A DNA stretch of 64,000 bases, taken from Kitasatospora cheerisanensis KCTC 2395 (GTDB lineage: Bacteria; Actinomycetota; Actinomycetes; Streptomycetales; Streptomycetaceae). The notes below the pieces were generated by a model. It had not been told where the DNA came from and did not search any database. It saw only the letters and a program-made list of their open reading frames with translations. The DNA is taken from assembly GCF_000696185.1 (NCBI RefSeq), contig NZ_KK853997.1:488684-552683 (forward strand), written 5' to 3'. The translations under genes were made by a program, and so were the position numbers. Every line of letters starts with the position of its first letter. Within the stretch, counting starts at the first letter, position 1. Shown here piece by piece: positions 16,406-25,819 of the stretch.

Positions 16406-17631
16406 GCCGAACTCCCCAGCGGCAGGCGGGCGGTGAGCAGCCACTGCCCGGCGTCGTCCGGCCCGGCGTCGAGGGTGCCGCGCAGCAGGGCGACCCGTTC
16501 GCGCAGGCCGGTCAGGCCGCTGCCGGTGCGGGTGCGCCGGCCGGCGGGCGGGCGCAGCGGGTTGGCCATGGTGATCTCCAGGGTCTCCTGACGGACGGTC
16601 AGCCGGACGTGCACGGGGGCGTCGCCGGCGTGCTTGAGGGCGTTGCCGAGGCCTTCCTGCACGATCCGGTAGGCCTCCCGGGACAGCGTTCCCGGCAGGG
16701 TCCGGGCGCGGAGTCCGTCCTCGGCGTAGTCGACGGGGGCGCCGGCGGCGCGGGTGCGGTCGAGCAGGGCGGGCAGGTCGGCGAGGGTGTGCGGCGCCGT
16801 CCGGTCGTCCTCCTCGCGCAGCAGGCCGAGGACGTGGTCGAGTTCGGTGACGGCGTCGCGGGCGGTGGCCTCGATGGCGGCCAGGGCGGTGGCGGCGAAG
16901 TCGGGGTCGGTGCGCAGCAGGCGGGCGGCCGCGGCGGCCTGGACGCCGACGGCGCTGAGGGCGTGGCCGACGGAGTCGTGGAGTTCGCGGGCGACCCGGT
17001 TGCGTTCGGCCATCCGGTCGGCGCGGCGCTGGGCGGCGGCGAGACGGTCGGCGGGTGTCGGGCCGAGGAGTCGCGGGGCGAGGCGGGCGAGCCGGCGGCC
17101 GGCCGGGAACGCGAGGGCGACGGGCAGGGCGAGCAGGGCGAGTCCCAGCGGCGGTGCGGTCCACGGGTGTTCGGCGATCGGCGCGGCCCAGCCGGGGCCG
17201 ACGGTGTGCGGGCGGAGGACGGGCAGCAGCAGGAGCAGTGCGCCGGCGGGCGGCGCGGCCAGTGAGATCGCGCCGGTGAGGCCGCCGAGCAGGGCGTGCA
17301 GGGTGAACCAGAGCGAGGTGCGGCGGCGGGCGGACCAGCTGTCGGCGGGCGTGGCGAGGACTTCCTCGCTCGCGCCGCACAGGGTGCGGGCGATGGCGCC
17401 TTCGAGGGAGCGGGCGACCGGCAGCAGTCCGGCGGCGGCGACCAGCGGGAGGGCGAGGGCGAAGGCGAGGAGCTGCGTCTCCAGCCGGAAGTCCCCGTCG
17501 GCCAGTCCGGTGACGCCGACCGCGGAGGTGGTGAGCAGCTGAAAGGGCATCAGCAGGGCGGCGCCGAGCAGCAGGTGGAGCCAGCGCAGCCGGGCCCGGC
17601 GGTCGACGGCTGCGCGCAGTTCCCGGAGCAC
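16402..17631 (-). CDS. Sensor histidine kinase, HisKA_3 type
   Basis: About 409 aa. Four to six N-terminal membrane segments occupy roughly residues 18-200. The dimerisation/phosphoacceptor box is VARELHDSVGHALSAVG and the ATPase has the N-box EGLGNALKHAGDAP and a late GSGLTGLRERVALL G-box. The central ATP-lid lacks an obvious second DxGxG, as in short DesK-like kinases. GTG 17631 is preferred because GAGGAGG lies eight bases upstream; the GTG at 17637 is too close to it. Coupled to the response regulator. Confidence 0.92.
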   Translation of the reverse strand: MLRELRAAVDRRARLRWLHLLLGAALLMPFQLLTTSAVGVTGLADGDFRLETQLLAFALALPLVAAAGLLPVARSLEGAIARTLCGASEEVLATPADSWSARRRTSLWFTLHALLGGLTGAISLAAPPAGALLLLLPVLRPHTVGPGWAAPIAEHPWTAPPLGLALLALPVALAFPAGRRLARLAPRLLGPTPADRLAAAQRRADRMAERNRVARELHDSVGHALSAVGVQAAAAARLLRTDPDFAATALAAIEATARDAVTELDHVLGLLREEDDRTAPHTLADLPALLDRTRAAGAPVDYAEDGLRARTLPGTLSREAYRIVQEGLGNALKHAGDAPVHVRLTVRQETLEITMANPLRPPAGRRTRTGSGLTGLRERVALLRGTLDAGPDDAGQWLLTARLPLGSSA

Positions 17632-17657
17632 GTTCACGGCCTCCTCGCCGGGCTGGG

Positions 17658-18658
17658 TCAGCGGACCTGGTCGGTGGCCGGGCGCGCGGCGCCGGCAGCC
17701 GCGGCCGGGAGTCCCCCGAGGCCGGCGCCGAGCACCAGCAGCCCGGCAGTCGTCTCCGCAATGTACACAGCGATCATGGTGGCGGAGCAGGGGTGGTCGG
17801 CGGAGCGGGCGAGGGCGCCGAGGTTGCCGAGCAGGCCGCCCCAGCCGTACGCGGCGGCGCTGCCGACCCAGGCCAGCGCGAGCGGCAGCCAGGTCCGGGC
17901 CCGGGTCCGCCCGGTGGCCAGCGCCAGCAGCCCGGCGGCGCCGGCCAGGGTCACGGCGGCCAGGACTCCTTCGGTGATGCCGTTCTGGCCGGCGAGTTCG
18001 GTGACGCGCTGGGGGGTGAGTCCGAACTCGGCGCCCAGGGACCAGGCGAGGCGCACCGTTCCGACGGTCGCCAGCAGGGCGGCGGCGAGGGCGGCGGCGG
18101 CGCGGGCGGCCGCCGGGAGGCGGCGGGCGAGCACGCGCACGGGCGTGTCGAGGAGGGGGCCGTGCCGGTCGCGGGCGTGCATCGCGTAGGCGGTCAGCAG
18201 GACGGCGCCTTCGACGATGAAGCCGCCGTAGACGACGGCGTAGACCCACGGGTCGAGGAAGCCGTCCTGGTCGCGGAAGGGGTTGGGGGCGCCGAACAGC
18301 ACCTGGGCGGCGCTGAGCGGGACGGCAAGCATGATGACGGAGAGCAGCCCGGAGGCCATCCACATCGGCAGGGCGAGCAGCCAGGGGCGGACCCGGGGGC
18401 CGCCGGCCGGGTGAGCAGGTAGGCGATGAGCGCGGCGGTGGCGTCCATCAGGAAGGTCACCAGGTTGACGAGGACCCAGGTGCCGTGGCCGACCCGGTGC
18501 CGGTCGACGACGCCGAGGTCGACGCCGAGGACCCAGAGCGCCTTGAGCGCGAGGTAGGGCAGGCAGGCCACGAGGGCGGCGAATCCGAGGCGGCGGCGCC
18601 GGCGTTCGCGGCGCGGGTCGGCGGCGGGGCGGGCGGGCTCGAGGAGCGTGGAGGTCAT
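17658..18658 (-). pseudogene. Hypothetical multi-pass membrane protein, one frameshift (likely sequence error)
   Basis: The N-terminal 93 codons (MTSTLLEPARPAADPRRE to AALIAYLLTRP) and the C-terminal 235 codons (PMWMASGLLSVIMLAVPLSA onward) lie in different frames. They are joined by adding one C to the five-C run at 18395-18399 (G on the + strand), which gives a 333-aa protein with about seven membrane segments and no internal stop. No family is recognised. It lies some 20 bp upstream of the kinase gene, so it may be a sensor partner or cargo of that two-component system. Confidence 0.7.
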
Positions 18659-19071
18659 GGGTCGAGCCTGTCGGCCGGGCGCGGCCCGGTCCTCCGTCCG
18701 CCCGACGATCCGTGTCCCCCGCACGGGGGACGAGGACCGTCAGCCCCGGTCAGGGGGTGACGAGCGGGAAGTCGTCCAGCGGGCGGCCGGGCTCTACGGG
18801 GCGGTTCTCGTCACCGGTCGTGGATGTACCTGCGGGTGTCGCGCCGGGCCTGCTTCACGCCAGTCCTGACACGGCGTCACCGATCTGCTTGACACCCAAC
18901 ACGGCCACGCCGAGGCCGAGCTTCAGCCAGTACTCCCGTTCCCACACAGTCCGTCACATTCCCCGCACCGAACTGCCGCACGGGGACGGCTTCTGAGCCG
19001 TGGTCAGACGATCTTGGTCGCTGCTATCGTGCCTGGGCAATTCGCGGTAGGAACGTACGAAAAGGGGATTC
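18659..19071. other. Intergenic region with one tiny ORF
   Basis: The 413 bp before the SapA-like gene contain no full-size gene. A 30-codon frame on the minus strand (18855-18947) is listed separately. Close to the SapA-like start, TATCGT at about 19024 could be a -10 element; no matching -35 stands out. Confidence 0.4.
18855..18947 (-). CDS. Possible 30-aa membrane-active peptide or gene remnant
   Basis: From GTG 18947 the frame reads WEREYWLKLGLGVAVLGVKQ then IGDAVSGLA and stop. The sequence is amphipathic and protein-like, unlike the surrounding non-coding DNA, but there is no convincing ribosome-binding site. It could be a short peptide or the tail of a lost gene. Confidence 0.3.
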   Translation of the reverse strand: MWEREYWLKLGLGVAVLGVKQIGDAVSGLA

Positions 19072-19482
19072 ATGCGCAAGTCACAGCGGACGGCGGCCCT
19101 CGGGCTCAGTGCTCTGGGCATGGTCGCGGGCATGGTGACCGCAGCTGCTCCGGCCGAGGCGGCCTCGACGCCGAGCGGGGCGTGCGGCAGTGGCTACTAC
19201 CTGATCGACCAGCACGCCCTCGGGTCGGTGGCGGACGTCTACCTGTTCTACAACGGCTCCAGCAACTGCGCCGTCACCTGGGTGCGGAGCCCGAACGGGA
19301 CGCGGACCTACGACCTGCGGGTGAACATCGAGCGGAAGAGCGACCTCAAGTCCGCGGCCGACGGCGGGTACTACAACTACTACGCCGGCCCGGTGAAGCT
19401 GAGCGCCGCGAACACCTGCATCTCCTGGGGCGGTTCGGCCGAGGGCACCCGCTGGGCGTCCGGCTGGGAGCACTGCGGCTGA
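19072..19482 (+). CDS. SapA-like spore-associated secreted protein
   Basis: 136 aa. The signal peptide (MRKSQRTAALGLSALGMVAG, cleaved around AAPAEAA) and the mature part with GACGSGYYLIDQHALG, YNGSSNCAVTW, YYNYYAGPVKLSA, CISWGGSAEGT and terminal EHCG match the layout of streptomycete spore-associated protein A, including the conserved cysteines that should form disulfides. In the family the protein is found on the spore surface; its exact role is unknown. Single gene with its own terminator. Confidence 0.85.
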   Translation: MRKSQRTAALGLSALGMVAGMVTAAAPAEAASTPSGACGSGYYLIDQHALGSVADVYLFYNGSSNCAVTWVRSPNGTRTYDLRVNIERKSDLKSAADGGYYNYYAGPVKLSAANTCISWGGSAEGTRWASGWEHCG

Positions 19483-19488
19483 GCGCCG

Positions 19489-19514
19489 AACGGCCCCGGG
19501 GAACCGGGGCCGTT
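19489..19514. terminator. Hairpin terminator between convergent genes
   Basis: Arms AACGGCCCCGG (19489-19499) and CCGGGGCCGTT (19504-19514) with a GGAA loop, 6 bp after the SapA-like stop and before the end of the convergent MFS gene. Confidence 0.75.
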
Positions 19515-19526
19515 TCGCGTCGGCGG

Positions 19527-21092
19527 TCAGGCGCTGCGGTCGAGCTGGCGCTCCCGGGCGGGCGCGGCGGCGGGCGCCGGCGGGGCGGCCGGGCGCAGCA
19601 GCAGGGCGCAGGCGAGGGCGGCGAGCAGGGCGAGCGCCGCGGAGACCAGCAGGCACAGGTGCATGCCGTCGAGGAAGGCTTCGCCGAGCGCGCCGAGCGC
19701 CGGTCCGGTGGCCGGGCCGAGGTCGAGCGCGGCGACGGCGCCGAGGCCCTGGGCCTGCGCGGTGTCGAGGATCTGCGGGGTGCCGGGCAGTCCGGCGAGG
19801 TGGCCGGGGAGTGCGTCCAGGGCGCGGGTGGTGAGCAGCGCGCCGAGGACGGCGGGGCCGAGCGCGGCGCCGACCTGGCGGAAGGCGTTGTTGCCGGCGG
19901 CGGCCATCCCGGCCAGGTGGAAGGGCACGGCGGAGACCGCGGAGGCGGTCATCGGAGTGAGGACCGCGCCCATGCCGAGGCCGAGCAGCACCAGCCGCCA
20001 GGCCAGCGACAGGTAGCCGGTGTCGGCGTCGACGCCGGTCATGGCGAGCATCGCGGCGGCGACCAGCAGCAGGCCCGAGGTGATCAGGACGCGCGGCGAC
20101 ACCCGGTGCATCAGGCGCCCGACCGGGAGGCCGACGAGCAGCGAGGTGCCGGACACCAGGACCAGCCGCAGACCGGCCTGAAGGGTGGTCAGGTGCTGCA
20201 CCAGGCCGAAGTACAGGCTGAGGACGAAGAAGAAGCCGATCAGTCCGAGGAAGCTGACCATGGCCACCAGCGCGGTCGCGGTGAACGCGGGGCTGCGGAA
20301 CAGCTGCGGGTCCAGCATCGGGCTGTCGCTGCGGAGTTCGACCACCACGAAGGCCGCGGCGGCGACCGCGCCGAGGACCAGCGCGGTGACGACGGCGGGT
20401 TCGCCGAAGCCGTCCGCGCCGCCTTCGATGACGCCGTAGACGAGCGCGGTGACGGCGACGGCGGCGGTGAGCTGGCCCGGCCAGTCGAGGCGGCGGCCGT
20501 GCGGGGCGCGGGAGTCGGGCAGCCGGAACGCGGCGGCGGCGAGGGCCGCGGCGGCGACGGGTATCGGCAGCAGGAAGATCCAGCGCCAGGCGACGTGCTC
20601 GAGCAGCAGGCCGGCGATCAGCGGGCCGACGGCGAGCGAGGCCAGCAGGCTCATCGCCCAGAAGCCGATGAACCGGCCGCGCTCGCGGTGGTCGGGCACG
20701 GCGTGGCTGATCAGCGCCAGGGTGCTGGGCAGCAGCGCGGCGGCGCCGATGCCGGAGGCGGCCTGCCCGGCCCACAGGGCCTGCACGGAGCCGGAGCACA
20801 GCGAGATCGCCGCGCCGAGCACGCAGCAGGCCATGCCGGCCTGGAAGACCTTCTTGCGGCCGTGGACGTCGCCGAGCACGCCGGTGGTGAGGATCAGCGC
20901 GGCCATCGGCAGCACGAACGCGTCCGAGACCCAGGAGAGTTGGGCGGTGGAGGCGTGCAGGGCGCGCTGGATCACCGGCAGGCTCGCCGACACGGTGGTG
21001 ACGGGCAGGTAGGCGACGAAGACGCCCAGGCAGGCCATGACGAGCGTGGCGGCCCGTCCGGCCCGGGGGTCGGGCGTCGTGGCGGAGTTCAC
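19527..21092 (-). CDS. MFS drug-type exporter, DHA2 (EmrB/QacA) family
   Basis: 521 aa with about fourteen hydrophobic segments. Family motifs are clear: the loop 2-3 motif GDVHGRKKVFQAG and the antiporter-type stretch LLASLAVGPLIAGLLLEHVAWRWIF. A proton-driven exporter of small hydrophobic compounds or a biosynthetic product is expected. GTG 21092 follows GAAGGAAG. It is divergent from the AsnC-type regulator gene 205 bp away, which makes that protein its likely controller. Confidence 0.93.
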   Translation of the reverse strand: MNSATTPDPRAGRAATLVMACLGVFVAYLPVTTVSASLPVIQRALHASTAQLSWVSDAFVLPMAALILTTGVLGDVHGRKKVFQAGMACCVLGAAISLCSGSVQALWAGQAASGIGAAALLPSTLALISHAVPDHRERGRFIGFWAMSLLASLAVGPLIAGLLLEHVAWRWIFLLPIPVAAAALAAAAFRLPDSRAPHGRRLDWPGQLTAAVAVTALVYGVIEGGADGFGEPAVVTALVLGAVAAAAFVVVELRSDSPMLDPQLFRSPAFTATALVAMVSFLGLIGFFFVLSLYFGLVQHLTTLQAGLRLVLVSGTSLLVGLPVGRLMHRVSPRVLITSGLLLVAAAMLAMTGVDADTGYLSLAWRLVLLGLGMGAVLTPMTASAVSAVPFHLAGMAAAGNNAFRQVGAALGPAVLGALLTTRALDALPGHLAGLPGTPQILDTAQAQGLGAVAALDLGPATGPALGALGEAFLDGMHLCLLVSAALALLAALACALLLRPAAPPAPAAAPARERQLDRSA

Positions 21093-21253
21093 GGAGTGCT
21101 TCCTTCGGCTGCTGCGGGGTCTCCCCCGCCGTCCCGGGGCGCCGGCCGTGCGGCGGGCGCCCGCCGCCGGGGCGGCGGTCGGCGGCCGGTCCCGGGGCGC
21201 CGATCAGCTTCCTTCGCGGCGCCCCGGATCTCCCAGGCGATCGCGCCCCGTGT

Positions 21254-21274
21254 GCCGGAATCACCATTTCCGGC
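21254..21274. promoter_or_regulatory. Inverted repeat, candidate AsnC operator
   Basis: GCCGGAA (21254-21260) and TTCCGGC (21268-21274) flank TCACCAT, 24 bp before the regulator's ATG and in the region shared with the MFS promoter. Confidence 0.4.
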
Positions 21275-21297
21275 GGCCCCGATGTCATCATTTCCTC

Positions 21298-22290
21298 ATG
21301 CCCGACGCTCTGGACCACCGAATCATCCACGGCCTGCGCTGCGCGCCCCGGGTCTCCTTCCGGCGGCTCGGCGAGGTGCTGGACGTCTCCGAGCAGACCG
21401 TGGCGCGCCGGTACGCGGCGCTGCGCCGGGACGGCGTGGTGCGGGTCGTCGGGATGGGCAATCCGGCGGCCCGCGGCCAGGCGGAGTGGATCGCGCGGCT
21501 GCGCTGCCGGCCGGACGCGGTGGAGCCCCTGGCGAACTCGCTGGTCCGCCGGCCGGAGGTGGCGTTCGCGAGCATCGCCTCCGGCGGCTCGGAGATCATC
21601 TGCATCGTCCGCTCCCCCGCCGGCACCGCGCGCGACGACCTGTTGCTGCGTCAACTGCCGCGCGCCGGTGCGGTCCTGGACGTGCACCTGGACCTGGTGC
21701 TGCACGCCTTCGGCACGCCCGGCACGGCCGGGTGGACGGGCCGCGCGGGCTCGCTCACCCCCGGCCAGGTGCACCGGCTGACCGCGGACCGCCCGGTGCC
21801 GGCGGGTCCGGCGCTGCCGGCCGGGGAGGAGGACGCGCCGCTGCTGGAGGCGCTGGCCGAGGACGGCCGGGCCACCCACACCCGGCTGGCCGAGCTGACC
21901 GGCTGGTCGAAGCCGCGGGTGGCCCGTCGCCTGGAGGCGCTGGAGGAGGCGGGCTCGCTCACCTACGAGGTCGACACGCTGACCGAGCGCCTCGGCTACG
22001 AGCTGAACGCCACCCTGTGGCTCCAGGTGGACCTGCCGCGCCTCCAGCGGATCGGCGAGGAGATCAGCGGCCACGAGGAGTGCGCCTTCGCCTCCGCGAC
22101 CAGCGGCCGGCACAACCTGATGGCGGTCGTCATCTGCCGTGACACGCAGGACTTCTACCGCTACCTCAGCACCGCCGTCGCCCGCATCGAGGGCGTCAAC
22201 GGCTACGAGATCAGCATCCGGGTGCGCCGCCTGAAGCAGTCCTCCTCGCTGGTGCAGCACGGCCGCCTGGTCCCCGCGCCGCGGACCTGA
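21298..22290 (+). CDS. Lrp/AsnC-family regulator with duplicated domains
   Basis: 330 aa, twice the usual size. The layout is HTH (about 5-50: FRRLGEVLDVSEQTVARRYA), a RAM-like ligand domain (about 65-145), a second HTH (about 185-230: THTRLAELTGWSKPRVARRL) and a second RAM-like domain (about 245-320). This tandem form is common in streptomycetes. Effector, probably an amino acid or small metabolite, is unknown. Divergent from the DHA2 exporter. Confidence 0.92.
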   Translation: MPDALDHRIIHGLRCAPRVSFRRLGEVLDVSEQTVARRYAALRRDGVVRVVGMGNPAARGQAEWIARLRCRPDAVEPLANSLVRRPEVAFASIASGGSEIICIVRSPAGTARDDLLLRQLPRAGAVLDVHLDLVLHAFGTPGTAGWTGRAGSLTPGQVHRLTADRPVPAGPALPAGEEDAPLLEALAEDGRATHTRLAELTGWSKPRVARRLEALEEAGSLTYEVDTLTERLGYELNATLWLQVDLPRLQRIGEEISGHEECAFASATSGRHNLMAVVICRDTQDFYRYLSTAVARIEGVNGYEISIRVRRLKQSSSLVQHGRLVPAPRT

Positions 22291-22345
22291 GCACGGCCAC
22301 CCGGCCCCGCCCCGCGGGCCCGAGCACCCGCCGCGGGGCCGCGGG

Positions 22346-24911
22346 TCACTCCCGGACGCCGACGGCCGCCACCGGCGGGTGCGCAGCGCGAACCGGGTGG
22401 GCAGCAGGATCGCGGCGAATCCGACCAGCGCGGTCGGCGCCACGATCGCCAGGTACAGCGGCACGGGGACGTGCGGCACCGGCGAGCCGGTCAGGCCGAG
22501 GCTCACGGTGGCCAGCGGCAGCAGCGGCACCGCGGTGCCGGCGGCCACCGCCACGGCCACCGCCATCCCGGCCTCCACCCGCACCATCCGCAGCACCTGC
22601 CGCGGCGGCGCACCCACCAGCCGCAGCAGCGCGAACTCCCGGGCCCGGCCCAGGGTGGCCAGGACCAGCGTGTTGGCCACCGCGATCGCGAGGTACCCGA
22701 AGACCAGGGCCAGCGGCAGCGCGCTGGTCAGCACCGACGCGCCGGCCTGGGCGCGCTGGGCCGCGGACAGGCCGCCCCGGTCCAGCACCTCCAGTCCCGG
22801 GTAGCGGGCGGCCAGGCCGCGCAGCGCCCCGGCGACGCGGCGCGGGTCGGCGCCGGCGGCGGTGCGGACGAACACGGCGTCCTCCAACTGCCGGGTGCTG
22901 TGGGCCAGGACCGTCTGCTGAGGCAGCGTCACCTCGCCGAAGCCGAGGCCGCGCCGGTAGACGGCGACCACGGTGGGCCGGATCCCGGTCCCGTCCGGCA
23001 GGGTGAGCCGGATCCGGTCGCCGACCCGCACGCCGAGGGTGGCGGCCGCGGTGGCGCTGACGGCGGCGGTGTCGCCGTGCAGGTCCGCCGGGCTGCCCGC
23101 GACGACGCCCAGGTCCAGGGTCCGCGCCGGGTCGCCGGTGACGCCCTGCGCCTGGTAGCTGAAGATCTCCGGCGAGTCGAGGACCTTCCGGGAGCCGTGC
23201 ACCGCCACCCGGACCACTCCGGTGCTCGCGGCGACCCCCGGCAGCGCGGCGGCGGCCTCGACCACGCCGGGCGGCAGTCCGCCGGGGCCGCCCTGCAGGG
23301 TGAACTCGGCCCGCACGCCCGCCGCGGCCTGCTGCTCGGCGGCGGCCGCGATGGTGGTCGGAATGCCCAGCTGCACCAGGGCGAAGCCGACCGCCAGGGT
23401 GAGCGGGCCGATGCCGGCCGCCAGCCGGCGGGCGTGGGCCCGGGCGTTGGCGACCGCCAGTTGCCCGTGCGGCCCGGTGCGCCGGCGGACCGGCCCGGCC
23501 AGCAGGCGAACGGCGAGGCGCACCAAGGGCGGTGCGAGCATCAGCACGGCGACGATCATGACGAGGCCGCCGGTGCCCGCGCCGGCCACCGCGAAGACGC
23601 TGCCGGAGTACAGCGGCAGCAGCGACGCGCCCGCGCCGAGCAGGAACAGCAGCACGCCGAAGAAGGTCCGGGCGCGGCCGGCCCTCGCGGGTTCGCCCCG
23701 GGCCTCCCCGAGGGCCTCCACCGGCCGGACCGCGGCCGCCCGGCGGACCACCCCGATCGCGGCCGCCTCGGCGGCGATCACCGAGGCGAACACCGCGACC
23801 AGGCACGCGAGGGGCCGGCCGACACCGCGAAGTCGGCGGGGATCACGCCGATCGCGCCCAGCGCGCCCATCAGGGCCTTCGCCACCAGGACGCCCGGCAG
23901 GCAGCCGAGCACGGACGCCGTCAGCGCGACCACCAGGACCTCGGCCGCGAGCATCCGGACGATCTGCCGCGGCGTGGCGGCGACGGCCCGCAGCAGGGCC
24001 AGTTCGCGGCGGCGCTGGTGCACGGCGAGGGCGAGGGTGCTCGCCACCACGATCATCGTGATCAGCAGGACCGTCGCGCCGAGCGAGGCCGCCAGTTCGA
24101 CCAGGTCGGAGCGGGCGGCGGCGACGTCCGGGAACTCCACCCGGCCGCGGTCGCCGCCCAGCCGGGTGCCGGCTCCGGTCCCGGCGAGGGCCCGGTCGAT
24201 CCGTTCGGCCGCCTGCCCGGGGTCGGCGCCCGGCGCGAGCAGCACCCCGACGGCGTCGATCCGGCCCGGGTGGCCGTACAGCGCCTCGGCCTCGGCGTCG
24301 CTGAAGAACAGCGCCGCCGACCGCAGCGCCCCGTTCCCGCCCCGCCACTCGGCCACGCCGGTGACGGTGTACTCGCGTGCCTCCTGCGTGGCCGCCACCC
24401 GGACCCGCTGCCCGGGCCGCGCCTTCACCCGGGCGGCCAGCCGCGCGTCCAGCACCACCTCGCCGGCCTGCCGCGGTTCCCGACCCGCCGTCAGTTCGAA
24501 CGGTCCGAGCGCGGCCGCGGCCCAGCCGTGGCCGGCCGAGGGCTGCTCGCCGCCGCCCGCGTCGAGGCGGCCGCGCCCGTCCACCAGCCGGGCGGGGAAG
24601 CCGACGTCCGGGACCGCCCGGCGGACGCCCTCGACCGCGGCCACCCGGTCGAGCACCGCGCGGTCCAGCGGTGCGGGCCGGTCCAGCGGCCGCTGCTTGG
24701 TCTTGCCCTCGGTGACCTTGAACGACTCCGGGCCGCCGACCACCACCGGGGCACCCGCGTAGCGCTGGACGGCCACCCCCGGTCCGAGCCCGGACTGCAG
24801 CAGCACGCCGAACGCGGTGATCAGCATCGACGCCCCGAGCAGCGCGACGAACGCGCCGACGAGCCCGGCCTTGCGCTCCCGAAGGGTCATCAGAACGAGC
24901 TTGAACTCCAC
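22346..24911 (-). pseudogene. MacB/FtsX-like ABC transporter permease, two frameshifts (likely sequence errors)
   Basis: The gene reads as one 855-aa permease with two FtsX domains if one G/C is restored at 23811-23814 and one at 22374-22375. The N-terminal part (LVLMTLRERKAGLVGAFVAL) has the first membrane helix and a large extracellular loop. The middle has the helix trio AVHQRRRELALLRAVAATPR. The C-terminal copy has GRAREFALLRLVGAPPRQVL and ends in a typical RTRPVAAVGVRE. GTG 24911 lies 4 bp after the ATPase stop, with GGGGAGGGG upstream. Together they form a macrolide-, peptide- or antibiotic-type exporter. Confidence 0.85.
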
Positions 24912-24915
24912 CTGT

Positions 24916-25689
24916 TCACCCCTCCCCGTCGAGGCGCGTCCCGTCGAAGCGGGCCCCGTCGAGGCGCGCCATCCGCGCGGCGACCCGCTCGGCCGTCGGG
25001 GCGTCCATCGCCTCGGCGAGGGCCCCGTCCGCCAGGAAGACGACCCGCTGCGCGGAGGAGGCCGCGATCGGGTCGTGCGTCACCATGACCACGGTGTTGC
25101 CCTCCCGGTCGACGATCTCCCTCAGCAGCGCGAGGACCTGACGGCCCGTCCGGCTGTCGAGCGCGCCGGTCGGCTCGTCGGCGAAGATCACCTCGGGCCG
25201 GGTGATCAGCGCGCGGGCGATCGCCACCCGCTGCTGCTGGCCGCCGGAGAGCTGCGCCGGCCGGTGCCGCATCCGGTCGGCCAGCCCGACCCGCCGGGCC
25301 GTCTCGGCGAGCCGGCCGGGCTCGACGGCGCGCCCGGCGAGCATCAGCGGCAGCGCGATGTTCTCCGCCACGGTCAGCGAACCGAGCAGGTTGTACGCCT
25401 GGAAGACGAAGCCGACGCGTTCCCTGCGCAGCATGGTCAGTTGGGCCTCGTCGAGCGCCGCCAGGTCGGTGCCGCCGAGGCGCACCGTGCCGGTGCTCGG
25501 CCGCTCCAGTCCGGCCGCGCAGTGCAGGAAGGTGCTCTTGCCGGCGCCGGAGGGGCCCATGACGGCGGTGAACGTGCCTCGCTCGAAGGCCAGGCTGAGG
25601 TCGCGCAGCGCGGCGACCGCTCCGCCGCCCCGCCCGTAGGTCTTGCCGACCGAGCGGAGTTCCACCGCCGCAGTCCCGCTGTGCGCCAT
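24916..25689 (-). CDS. ABC transporter ATP-binding protein, MacB/LolD type
   Basis: 257 aa. Walker A GPSGAGKST, Q-loop FVFQAYNLL, signature LSGGQQQRVAIARAL, Walker B EVIFADEPTGALD and H-loop VTHD are all present, as expected for the subfamily that energises FtsX-type permeases. The start ATG 25689 is 130 bp upstream of the divergent kinase gene, and a 26-bp palindrome lies between them. It is first in an operon with the permease. Confidence 0.95.
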   Translation of the reverse strand: MAHSGTAAVELRSVGKTYGRGGGAVAALRDLSLAFERGTFTAVMGPSGAGKSTFLHCAAGLERPSTGTVRLGGTDLAALDEAQLTMLRRERVGFVFQAYNLLGSLTVAENIALPLMLAGRAVEPGRLAETARRVGLADRMRHRPAQLSGGQQQRVAIARALITRPEVIFADEPTGALDSRTGRQVLALLREIVDREGNTVVMVTHDPIAASSAQRVVFLADGALAEAMDAPTAERVAARMARLDGARFDGTRLDGEG

Positions 25690-25774
25690 CGCTTCCCCTT
25701 CCGCGCCCCGCCCTGGGACCGGCACCGACGCTAGGCCTGACGGCCGGTCAGGGACCATGGCGTGCACTGGAGTC

Positions 25775-25800
25775 GGCGGGTGCAGTTCACTGCACCCGCC
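25775..25800. promoter_or_regulatory. Perfect 26-bp palindrome, candidate operator 1 of the two-component system
   Basis: Arms GGCGGGTGCAGT (25775-25786) and ACTGCACCCGCC (25789-25800) with only TC between them. A two-base centre cannot make a hairpin loop, so this is a protein-binding site rather than a terminator. It is 19 bp upstream of the kinase ATG and 85 bp upstream of the ATPase ATG. A sister site with the same core lies at 27786-27809. Confidence 0.65.
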
Positions 25801-25819
25801 GCTGGTAGCGTGGGCGGGG

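Noticed and set aside
19081..24348. A 1,755-codon open frame on the minus strand
   Set aside because: It is a G+C-rich shadow that crosses the MFS exporter, the AsnC gene and part of the permease. Only its upstream part, about 22,380-23,815, is real permease sequence.
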